Shown here in pieces: positions 56,525 to 64,000 of a stretch of DNA of 64,000 bases. Under the pieces are notes generated by a model. The model was not told where the DNA came from, searched no databases, and was given only the letters and a program-made list of their open reading frames with translations. The stretch is from Methylobacterium isbiliense (GTDB lineage Bacteria; Pseudomonadota; Alphaproteobacteria; Rhizobiales; Beijerinckiaceae). The stretch covers positions 124,001 through 188,000 of the forward strand of contig NZ_BPQQ01000004.1 of the NCBI RefSeq assembly GCF_022179325.1, written 5' to 3'. A program made the position numbers and the translations under genes. The stretch's first letter is position 1. Each line of letters begins with the position of its first letter.

Positions 56525-58894
56525 ATGTCACCGTTCGGGCTCCGCATCCATGCAGCCGCGCGTGATATCTTGCTGTCGTTCCTCATCGATACGGGACATG
56601 GTGCGCGCCCCCTGGACGTGGGGCTGAGGCGCCGCGTCGAGGTCGAGCAGATCGACGTCGCCCTGCGGCTGGCACCCTTCACCGTATTGGTCAGCCTCAG
56701 CGTCGTTCAGGTCATCACCGTCCTGTTCTGGACGCCCGAGTTCCGCGGCTACGTGGCCGCGCTCGAGGGCTTGGTCATGCCGCTCGCCGGGCTGGCACTC
56801 GAACGCTGCTGGCGCTGGCGCACGCGTCCCAAGCCGGATGCGGTCTCGCCGCTGTTCGTGCGCGCGGTCCTGGCCGTGTCCTTCCTGTACGGGATGCTCC
56901 TCGCCTCGATCCCCGTCATGCTGTTCGTCGCGGCGGATGCCCCGCTGCGTCTCCTCATCGCGGCCTCCTGCGCCGGCCTGATCGCCACCGGCATGAGCGC
57001 CGCCGTGATGCCGGCGGCCGCGATCAGCTATTCGGGTCCGATCATCGTCGGCTCGTTCACCGCGCTCGCGATGACCGGGGACCTGTTCTACGTCAATGTC
57101 GGCGTGCTGCTGCTGTTCTACGCTGGCTTCATCCTGTTCACGATCCTGCACCTGAGCCGTCTGGTGACCGCGCGGGTGATGGCCCAGGCGGACTTGGAGC
57201 GGCAGCAGGAACTCACCAACCTCCTGCTCAACGATTTCGAGGAGAGCGCGAGCGACTGGCTGTGGGAGACCGATCGCCGGCTGCGCCTGCAGCACGTCTC
57301 GTCCCGGCTGGTGCAGGTCGCCGGCTCGTCCGAGCGCGAGCTGCAGGGCCTGCCCCTGGAGCGGCTGTTCCGGCAGATCGGGGACACGGCCCACCCGAGC
57401 CGGATCCTCTGGGGCCACATCGTCGGGCGCCAGACCTTCCGCAACTGCCTGCTTCCCGTCGAGATCGCGGACGAGACGCGCTGGTGGAGCCTCAGCGGCA
57501 AGCCGATCTTCGACCGGGCCGGCGCCTTCGCGGGCTATCGCGGCGTCGGCTCGGACGTGACCGAGCGCAAGCGCTCGGAGGACCGCCTGTCCTACCTCGC
57601 GATGCACGACTCGCTGACCGAACTGCCGAACCGCGCCTCGTTCCAGCAGGCGCTGGTGGCGGAGGCCGAGCGGATCCGCACGGGCGGCGGCTTCGCGGTG
57701 CTCTGCCTCGACCTCGACGAGTTCAAGAGCGTCAACGACACGTTCGGGCACGCCACGGGGGATGCCCTGCTGGAGGTCGTGGCGGCGCGCCTGCGCGCCG
57801 TGGCCGGACCCGGTGCGCTCGTCGCGCGCCTCGCGGGCGACGAGTTCGCGATCCTGCATCGCGGCCCGGCGGAGCCCGCCCGGCCGGCCCTCGCCGACCT
57901 CGCCGGCCGGATCGTCGCGGCGCTCGCCGCGCCCTTCCCGATCGACGGCATCCGCATCAGCATCGGGGTGAGCATCGGCATCGCGGTGGCGCCGACCGAC
58001 GGCACCCGCGAGATCATGCGGCTGGCCGATCTCGCCCTCTACCGGATGAAGGGCGAGGGCCGGAACGGCTACCGCTTCTACGAGGCGGAGATGGACGAGC
58101 GGATCGAGGCGCGCCGGGCGCTCACCGCCGACCTGCGCGGCGCGCTGGAGCGCGACGAGTTCGAGCTGCACTTCCAGCCGCTCGTCGGCGCGCGCCTCGG
58201 CAGCATCCAGGGCTTCGAGGCGCTGCTGCGCTGGAAGCATCCGGTGCGCGGCTTCGTCTCGCCGGCGGAGTTCGTGCCGCTGGCGGAGGAGACCGGCGTC
58301 ATCATTCCGCTCGGGGAGTGGATCATCCGCGAGGCCTGCCGCATCGCCGCGACCTGGCCCGCCCCGCTCAGCGTCGCGGTCAACGTGTCGGGCATCCAGT
58401 TCCGGCATTCCGACCTGCCGGCGGTGGTGCGCCGGGCGCTCAAGGACAGCGGGCTGTCGCCCGCGCGCCTCGAACTCGAAGTGACGGAATCGGTCTTTCT
58501 CGAAGCCTCGGCCTCGGTGCACGACACCCTGCAGACGCTGCGCGACATGCGGGTTCGCCTCTCGCTCGACGATTTCGGCACGGGCTATTCCAGCTTGAGC
58601 TACCTGCGCCGCATCGCCTTCGACAAGGTGAAGATCGACCGCAGCTTCGTGCGCGACCTGCCGCAGGAGCGCAGCGACGTCGCCATCGTGCGGGCCATCG
58701 TCGATCTGGCGACGAGCCTCGGCATGACGGCGACCGCCGAGGGCGTCGAGGACGAGGCGCAGCGCCAATGCCTGATCCAGCAGGGCTGCCACCAGCTCCA
58801 GGGCTACCTGTTCAGCCGTCCGGTGCCCGCCGCCGAGGCCCTGGCGCTGGCCCGGCTCCCCGGGCCGCTCGCCACCCGCAGCCGCGCCGCCTGA
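56525..58894 (+). CDS. Membrane-bound PAS-GGDEF-EAL cyclic-di-GMP enzyme
   Basis: A 789-residue protein. Several N-terminal transmembrane helices (about residues 45-225), a PAS-like region (WLWETDRRLRLQHVSSRLV), a GGDEF domain whose active-site motif is AGDEF (about residues 436-440), and an EAL domain with EALLRW (about 565) and DDFGTGYSSL. The EAL half looks catalytically intact, so phosphodiesterase activity is likely; cyclase activity with AGDEF is uncertain. ATG at 56525. It stands alone. Confidence 0.9.
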   Translation: MSPFGLRIHAAARDILLSFLIDTGHGARPLDVGLRRRVEVEQIDVALRLAPFTVLVSLSVVQVITVLFWTPEFRGYVAALEGLVMPLAGLALERCWRWRTRPKPDAVSPLFVRAVLAVSFLYGMLLASIPVMLFVAADAPLRLLIAASCAGLIATGMSAAVMPAAAISYSGPIIVGSFTALAMTGDLFYVNVGVLLLFYAGFILFTILHLSRLVTARVMAQADLERQQELTNLLLNDFEESASDWLWETDRRLRLQHVSSRLVQVAGSSERELQGLPLERLFRQIGDTAHPSRILWGHIVGRQTFRNCLLPVEIADETRWWSLSGKPIFDRAGAFAGYRGVGSDVTERKRSEDRLSYLAMHDSLTELPNRASFQQALVAEAERIRTGGGFAVLCLDLDEFKSVNDTFGHATGDALLEVVAARLRAVAGPGALVARLAGDEFAILHRGPAEPARPALADLAGRIVAALAAPFPIDGIRISIGVSIGIAVAPTDGTREIMRLADLALYRMKGEGRNGYRFYEAEMDERIEARRALTADLRGALERDEFELHFQPLVGARLGSIQGFEALLRWKHPVRGFVSPAEFVPLAEETGVIIPLGEWIIREACRIAATWPAPLSVAVNVSGIQFRHSDLPAVVRRALKDSGLSPARLELEVTESVFLEASASVHDTLQTLRDMRVRLSLDDFGTGYSSLSYLRRIAFDKVKIDRSFVRDLPQERSDVAIVRAIVDLATSLGMTATAEGVEDEAQRQCLIQQGCHQLQGYLFSRPVPAAEALALARLPGPLATRSRAA

Positions 58895-58908
58895 CCACCA
58901 CGTGCACG

Positions 58909-58934
58909 CGCGCGGATCCCGGGGGATCCGCGCG
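58909..58934. terminator. Bidirectional hairpin between convergent genes
   Basis: Perfect 12-base stem CGCGCGGATCCC / GGGATCCGCGCG with a two-base loop, between the converging ends of the GGDEF/EAL gene and the transporter-thioesterase gene. Confidence 0.6.
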
Positions 58935-59079
58935 CAGAAGCCTCGCGCCGGTCTCATGCCGGCGATCATGGTCAGTGACCGCCGGTTCGGTTCTCGCTGT
59001 TTCGTCGGATCCTTGGTCTGGCGTCGAACAATCGAGATGTCTCACCGGCCCGATGTGCCAGCATCCGGGGCCGCTGGTC

Positions 59080-60879
59080 TCACGAGGCCGCCGCGCCCTC
59101 GCCGATCATCAGCGCCGCCGCCGGGGAGGCGGCGACCGAGCCGGCGAAGTAGGGCAGGAAGCCCTTGACGATCGAGCGCGGGATGTCGAGCGGCCGGTAG
59201 TGCACCGTGTCGACGAACATCAGCGATTGCTCGCCGCGGCCGAGCAGGCCGTGCGTCTCGCTGTGGATCTCGTGCGCCAGGGTTACGAACTTCCGGCTGT
59301 GGGCGGCGATGCGGATGCGCACCACGATCGGCTCGAACTCCTTCGCCTCGCGCCGGAACTGGTGGTTGAAGTCCCGGGTCAGCACGTAGAAGTCCGTCGA
59401 GGCGAGGCTGAAATCCGGCATGCAGACGTTGAAGAACAGCTCCCGCGCCTTGCCCACCCAGCGCACGTAGTTGGCGAAGTAGATGTTTCCGACCGAGTTG
59501 GTGTCGTCGTAGGTCGGGGTCATGTGGAAGACGAACCACTGGCCGTCGAAGCCGTAGGACGAGGCGTGGTTCTCGTTGGCGAGGGTGACGAGCGCCGGCG
59601 CCGGCTCGGCCGGAGCGGGTACCGCCGCGACCGGGCGGGGGGCCTCGCCCGCGGGCTTGGCGCGCAGCCCCGCGAGCGTCGGGGCCGCGCCGATCAGCGC
59701 CACCAGCGGCGCGGCCGTGGCCAGCAGCGGCGCCGGCCCGAGATAGCCCGCGAGGAAGATCAGCGCCGCCGCGAGCCCGAGCATCGCGCACAGGGTGCCG
59801 TCGTAGCGACGCTCCGCCCCCAGCACCTCGCCGACGAGGCAGGCCGCGCCGCCGGCGAGCAGGGTGGCGAACGGCAGCATCAGGTACATCATCGAGAGAT
59901 TCGCGCCGATCATCGCCGCCGCGACCGCGATCGCCGCCAGGACCAGCCAGAGCGGCGAGGACACGAGGCTCGGCGACACGAAGGCGAGGAGGGGCGAGCT
60001 GCTGCGCGCCGTGAGCGAGGACATGAACCAGCGGATCGACGCGTAGGCGCTGTCGAGGGTCGAGGTGGCGGCGATGAGCGTCCAGATCAGGAAGGCGACG
60101 CTCGCGGCCGGCACGGCGCCCGCCGCCACCGCCACCGCCGGCTGCGCGCCCGGCAGCCCGTCCGCCGTCACGACGGCGGCGGCGGGACCGGCGGCCGCCG
60201 CCAGGGCGGCGTTGAGGACGAGGAGCCCGAGGAAGAGCACCGCGCCCACCCCGTAGGCGGTGCGGACGCTGGCGCCGCTCGCCCGGATCTCCACGGCGCG
60301 CTGCCATTGCTGGAGGTCGGTCCACGGCCCGAGCAGGAAGCCGACCAGGGAGGGCAGCACGAGGCCGTAGAAGCGCGCGTCGAAGGCCGCGACCGGCACC
60401 GGCGCCTCGGCCGTGCCCCGGAGCGCGCCGAGCGCCGCCAGGGCCGCGCCGGCGCCGAGCACGAGGTAGGCCGCGTGCAGACCCCGCAGGGCCTTGAGGC
60501 CGACCGCGTGGCCGACCGCGCAGGAGGCGAGGATGACCACGCCCGCGACGAGCGCCGCCTCCGCGCCGAGCATCGGCCGCCACGCATAGGCGAGGAACCC
60601 GAAGATGGTGATCGCCACCGCGGCGAGCTGGCAGAGCAGGAACAGGCCCGCATAGGAGCCCTGGATGGTCTTGAGGATCTGCGCCGGGTCGCGTCCGGGG
60701 GCGCCCAGCACCCAGCCGAACAGGAAGAGGCCGAGCACGTTCGGTGCCGCGAAGCCCACGAAGCCGAGCCACCCGTAGGTCAGCGTGACGTGGATCGCAT
60801 AGAAGAACCCGAGCCCCCACAGCCACGACATCGCAATCGTCGGCGCCCAACCCACGGACCGCAGCGCATTTGCAGGCAT
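59080..60879 (-). CDS. Sodium-symporter-like membrane protein fused to hotdog thioesterase domain
   Basis: A 599-residue protein. Residues 1 to about 400 have 10-12 hydrophobic helices with SSS-like features (LGPWTDLQQWQRA, AATSTLDSAYASIRWF). After a Pro/Ala linker, the last 160 residues form a hotdog thioesterase: DDTNSVGNIYFANYVRWVGKARELFF resembles acyl-CoA or polyene thioesterases, and TVHYRPLDIP lies at the end. Fusion of a transporter-like domain to a thioesterase is unusual. I cannot predict its substrate. Start ATG at 60879. Divergent from the binding-protein gene. Confidence 0.75.
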   Translation of the reverse strand: MPANALRSVGWAPTIAMSWLWGLGFFYAIHVTLTYGWLGFVGFAAPNVLGLFLFGWVLGAPGRDPAQILKTIQGSYAGLFLLCQLAAVAITIFGFLAYAWRPMLGAEAALVAGVVILASCAVGHAVGLKALRGLHAAYLVLGAGAALAALGALRGTAEAPVPVAAFDARFYGLVLPSLVGFLLGPWTDLQQWQRAVEIRASGASVRTAYGVGAVLFLGLLVLNAALAAAAGPAAAVVTADGLPGAQPAVAVAAGAVPAASVAFLIWTLIAATSTLDSAYASIRWFMSSLTARSSSPLLAFVSPSLVSSPLWLVLAAIAVAAAMIGANLSMMYLMLPFATLLAGGAACLVGEVLGAERRYDGTLCAMLGLAAALIFLAGYLGPAPLLATAAPLVALIGAAPTLAGLRAKPAGEAPRPVAAVPAPAEPAPALVTLANENHASSYGFDGQWFVFHMTPTYDDTNSVGNIYFANYVRWVGKARELFFNVCMPDFSLASTDFYVLTRDFNHQFRREAKEFEPIVVRIRIAAHSRKFVTLAHEIHSETHGLLGRGEQSLMFVDTVHYRPLDIPRSIVKGFLPYFAGSVAASPAAALMIGEGAAAS

Positions 60880-61244
60880 GATCCCACACGTCCCGGTTAA
60901 TGTGTCTTAACCGTAGCAGGTACGTGGGGCGTCCGAGAAGCCGGTTATGCGAAAAATCACAACTAAATTTTATCCATTCCCGAGGGTTTGTCTCGAAATG
61001 GGAATGAGTTTTACAGATGAATCCACAGGTGTGCGCACGCAGGCCGACGCCGCTTTCGTGCTACGATGCGGCGGGCGGAGCCCTGCAGTTTACCCGCAGG
61101 GCGAGCATCCTCCGGCGCGATCAAACTGTAAAGTGCATTGTGTGCACTGCCGCGGGGGCGGAGTACGGATGCCCGCGGATTGATGGCCCGGGTCTTGCGG
61201 CCGGTGCGGGTCGCGTTGTCGCGACCGACCGGGATCCGCCAGCC
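60880..61244. promoter_or_regulatory. 365-base divergent intergenic region with two inverted repeats
   Basis: GGTTAA-N6-TTAACC (60895-60912) lies 15 bases before the leftward start. CATTCCC (60975-60981) and GGGAATG (61000-61006) form a second repeat in an AT-rich patch. They may control the leftward transporter-thioesterase gene, the rightward binding-protein gene, or both. Confidence 0.45.
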
Positions 61245-62837
61245 ATGAACCGCTTCACCGGCTTCCTCCTCGCGAGTCTCGCCGCCGTGCCGGCCGAGGC
61301 CGCCGAGAGCCTCCTGCGCATCGCCATGACGGCCGCCGACACGCCCACCGCCACCGGCATGCCGAACAACGGCTTCGAGGGCATGCGCTTCCTCGGCTAT
61401 CCGGTCTTCGAGGGGCTGGTGCTGTGGGACCTCACCCGCACCGACCGGCTCGCGGGACTGCGCCCGGGCCTCGCCGAGCGGTGGGAGCAGGCCCCCGACG
61501 ACAAGCGCGTCTGGATCTTCCACCTGCGTCAGGGCGTGGCCTTCCACGACGGCACGCCATTCGACGCCGACGCGGTGATCTGGAACCTCGACCGCTACTT
61601 CAAGCCGGACGCCAAGCAGTACGAGCCGCCGGCGGCCGGCATCACCCGCGCCCGGGCGCCCCTGGTCGAATCCTACCGCAAGATCGACGACCGCACGGTG
61701 GCCATCACCACGGCGGTGCCGGCCTCCTACTTCCCCTACATGGCGGTCTACATCCTGTTCACCTCGCCGGCCTCGTTCGAGAAGGCGGGGCGGGACTGGG
61801 CCAGGGTCGGCACCCTGCCGGCGGCGGGCACCGGCCCGTTCCGCATCACCCGCGTGGCGCCCCGGGAGGCGGTCGATCTCGCGCGGCACGACGGCTACTG
61901 GGACCCGGCCCGCCGGGCGAAGCTCGACCGGGTGCGGCTGATGCCGATCCCGGAGGCGAATGCCCGCATCGCGGCGCTGCGGGCGGGCCAGGTGGACTGG
62001 ATCGAGGCGCCCGCGCCGGACGGCATCCCGTCGCTGCGGCAGGCCGGGTTCGCCATCACCACCGGCTCCTACCCGCACATCTGGCCGTGGTTCTACAACA
62101 TCGGCGCGCCCAACAGCCCCTTCCGGGACGTGCGGGTGCGCCAGGCTCTCAACTACTGCATCGACCGCGACGCCCTGGTGGGCTTCCTGAACGGCACCGC
62201 CGAACCCTCGGTCGGCTGGCTCAAGAAGGACGACCCGAATTTCGGCGCGCCGCAGCACCGCTACGGCCTCGATCCGGCGAAGGGCCGGGCGCTCCTCAAG
62301 GAGGCAGGCTACGGGCCGGGCCGGCCGCTCGCCTTCCCGGTGATGGTCTCGACCTCGGGCTCGGGCCAGATGCAGCCCCTGCCGATGAACGAGTTCCTGC
62401 AGGAGAGCCTGAAGCAGAACTGCGAGGTCAATGTCACGTTCAACGTGGTCGAATGGCAGGTGCTGCTCACCGCCGGGCGCTCCGCCCCGGATGCCCCGGC
62501 CCTCCAGGGGGCGCTCGCGCTCAACGTCAGCTCGCCCTCCTCGGACGTGAGCGTGATGGCGCGCTACTTCTCCTCCGCCAACCTCTCGCCGAAGGGCTTC
62601 AACTTCGCGCAGTGGAAGGACGAGGCGTTCGATGACAGGCTGCGCACGCTCTCCGAATCGACCGACCCCCGGGAGATCGCGGCGGCGACGAGGGCGGCCC
62701 ACGAGCGCCTCGTGGACAATCCGCCCTGGCTCTACGTCGTCCACGACCTCAACCCGCGGGCGATGTCGCCCAGGGTGAAGGGCTTCGTCTCGCCGCAATC
62801 GTGGTTCGTCGACCTGACCCTCGTGAGCCTGCAGTAG
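61245..62837 (+). CDS. ABC transporter substrate-binding protein, oligopeptide/dipeptide type (SBP family 5)
   Basis: A 530-residue periplasmic binding protein (signal peptide ending AAVPAEA). Family 5 blocks are present: PVFEGLVLWDLTRTDRLAGLRPGLAERWE, VWIFHLRQGVAFHDGTPFDADAVIWNLD, TGPFRITRVAPRE and RVRQALNYCIDRDALV. No permease or ATPase genes follow within the window; an amidase starts 5 bases later, suggesting uptake and hydrolysis of an amide-containing compound. Confidence 0.9.
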   Translation: MNRFTGFLLASLAAVPAEAAESLLRIAMTAADTPTATGMPNNGFEGMRFLGYPVFEGLVLWDLTRTDRLAGLRPGLAERWEQAPDDKRVWIFHLRQGVAFHDGTPFDADAVIWNLDRYFKPDAKQYEPPAAGITRARAPLVESYRKIDDRTVAITTAVPASYFPYMAVYILFTSPASFEKAGRDWARVGTLPAAGTGPFRITRVAPREAVDLARHDGYWDPARRAKLDRVRLMPIPEANARIAALRAGQVDWIEAPAPDGIPSLRQAGFAITTGSYPHIWPWFYNIGAPNSPFRDVRVRQALNYCIDRDALVGFLNGTAEPSVGWLKKDDPNFGAPQHRYGLDPAKGRALLKEAGYGPGRPLAFPVMVSTSGSGQMQPLPMNEFLQESLKQNCEVNVTFNVVEWQVLLTAGRSAPDAPALQGALALNVSSPSSDVSVMARYFSSANLSPKGFNFAQWKDEAFDDRLRTLSESTDPREIAAATRAAHERLVDNPPWLYVVHDLNPRAMSPRVKGFVSPQSWFVDLTLVSLQ

Positions 62838-62842
62838 GATTC

Positions 62843-64000
62843 ATGACCGACGCGTCCCCCGCCGATTCCGACCCCACCCTCCTCTCGGCCGCCGGCCTCG
62901 GGCGGGCGATCGCCGCCCGCCGGCTCTCCCCGGTGGAGGCCATGGAGGCGCTGCTCGCCCGCATCGCGCGGCTCGATCCGCGCCTGCGGGCCTACGTGGA
63001 GGTCTATGCCGACGACGCCCGGCTCGCCGCCGAGGGGGCCGACCGGGCGATCCGCTCGGGCCACGCGGTCGGGCCGCTGCACGGGGTGCCGGTGGCGCTC
63101 AAGGACCTGATCGACGTCGAGGGCCGCGTCACCACGGGCGGCTCGCACACGCTGCGCGAGCGGCGCGCCACCGCCACCGCCACCATCGCCAAGCGCCTGA
63201 TCGCCCAGGGAATGATCCTCATCGGCAAGACCCACACGGTGGAGTTCGCCCTCGGCGGCTGGGGCACCAACCGGCGCATGGGCACCCCCCTCAACCCCTG
63301 GGACCCCGACCATCCCCGCGCGCCCGGCGGATCGAGCAGCGGCTCGGGCGTCGCCGTGGCGAGCCGGATGGCGCCCTGGGCGATCGGCACCGACACGGGC
63401 GGCTCGGTGCGGCTGCCGGCCTCGTTCTGCGGCATCACCGGGCTCAAGGTCACGGTGGGGCGGGTGAGCACGCACGGGGTGCTGCCGCTCTCCACCACCC
63501 TCGACACGCCGGGGCCGATGGCCCGCACCGTCGAGGACGTGGCGCTCCTCTACGGCGTGATGCAGGGGCCGGATCCCCTCGACCCCAACACCCGCGGCAT
63601 CGCGCCCGCCGACCCGATGCCCTCCCTCGACCGGGGCGTGCGGGGCCTGCGCCTCGGGCGCATGCCCGCCGCCGAGCGCGAGGGCGTGGCCGCCGAGATG
63701 CTCGTCGCCTACGACCGCGCCCTCGACAAGCTGGAGCGGCTCGGGGCCGAGATCGTGGACGTCGCGCTGCCGTTCCGGTTCGTCGACTTCGTCAACGCCT
63801 CGGCGATCCTCCACGCGGAGGCCTATTTCCACAACGGCGCGGTGGCGGAGGATTTCTCCGCGCCCCTCGACGAGGACGTGCGCGCCCGGATCCTCTCCGG
63901 CGCGTCGATCTCGGCCCGGGATTACCTGCGCACCCGGCGCCTGCAGCAGGACATGAAGCGGGCGCTCGACCGGGCCTTCGTCGGCCTCGACGCGCTCCTC
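62843..64000 (+). CDS. Amidase (amidase signature family), 3' end outside window
   Basis: The first 386 codons of an amidase-signature enzyme; the reading frame is open to the right edge. Catalytic Lys is in VALKDLIDVEG, the central Ser in GGSSSGSGVAVAS and the nucleophilic Ser in GTDTGGSVRLPAS. ATG at 62843, directly after the binding-protein stop. Related to GatA-like and hydantoinase-associated amidases; the substrate is unknown and may be the compound imported by the adjacent system. Confidence 0.9.
   Translation, partial: MTDASPADSDPTLLSAAGLGRAIAARRLSPVEAMEALLARIARLDPRLRAYVEVYADDARLAAEGADRAIRSGHAVGPLHGVPVALKDLIDVEGRVTTGGSHTLRERRATATATIAKRLIAQGMILIGKTHTVEFALGGWGTNRRMGTPLNPWDPDHPRAPGGSSSGSGVAVASRMAPWAIGTDTGGSVRLPASFCGITGLKVTVGRVSTHGVLPLSTTLDTPGPMARTVEDVALLYGVMQGPDPLDPNTRGIAPADPMPSLDRGVRGLRLGRMPAAEREGVAAEMLVAYDRALDKLERLGAEIVDVALPFRFVDFVNASAILHAEAYFHNGAVAEDFSAPLDEDVRARILSGASISARDYLRTRRLQQDMKRALDRAFVGLDALL

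Overview
The window is very GC-rich, tightly packed chromosomal DNA from an alphaproteobacterium. It is almost certainly a Methylobacterium-type methylotroph (order Hyphomicrobiales). The best taxonomic marker is a lanmodulin homologue at 55711-56112 with four proline-containing EF-hand loops. Supporting markers are a rhizobial-type glycerol/glycerol-3-phosphate operon (glpDSTPQUV with glpK) and a tsaD / hemD / mitofilin-like / hemY block. No rRNA, tRNA, CRISPR array, transposase or phage gene was seen. I call 58 protein genes, the last of them cut off by the right edge.

Layout. 1-13.6 kb holds housekeeping and cell-wall genes: a PCMT-like methyltransferase, a class A penicillin-binding protein, gpmA, dapB, a MarC membrane protein, gloB, a DUF393 / saccharopine-reductase-like / cupin trio, and a GlpR-type repressor. 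13.6-24 kb holds an OmpA-family protein with a long Pro/Glu/Arg-rich stretch, an MFS exporter, a phosphotransferase-like protein, an IalB-like protein, a chemoreceptor, rlmN, a Nudix hydrolase and an OhrR-type peroxide sensor. 24-32 kb has two divergent operons: tsaD-acetyltransferase-gpsA on the minus strand and hemD-mitofilin-like-hemY on the plus strand. 32-36.2 kb carries an IlvD/Edd-family dehydratase, several small hypothetical genes and rlmE.

The most unusual region is 36.4-42.7 kb. A 47-codon gene encodes a peptide with a double-glycine-type leader and a 32-residue core made of cysteines and polyproline (two C-P5-A units, six Cys). It is followed by an LpxL-like acyltransferase lacking its usual catalytic acid, a HlyD/CvaA-type adaptor, and an ABC transporter with an intact C39 peptidase domain. 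A convergent TolC-like channel gene lies next to them. Together they look like a complete system for maturation and export of a cysteine/proline-rich, possibly lipidated peptide (microcin-like or RiPP). I do not recognise it as a described family.

43-53 kb is the glycerol-3-phosphate dehydrogenase and ABC uptake operon. A Phd/PIN toxin-antitoxin module with its own elaborate inverted-repeat control region is lodged between glpV and glpK. The likely regulator, GlpR, is encoded 30 kb upstream, and a cluster of TTTCG/CGAAA pentamers precedes glpD. 53-64 kb contains a membrane acyltransferase, a DUF4142 protein with a glycine-rich insertion, lanmodulin, a GGDEF/EAL protein, a transporter-like protein fused to a hotdog thioesterase, and an oligopeptide-type binding protein followed by an amidase.
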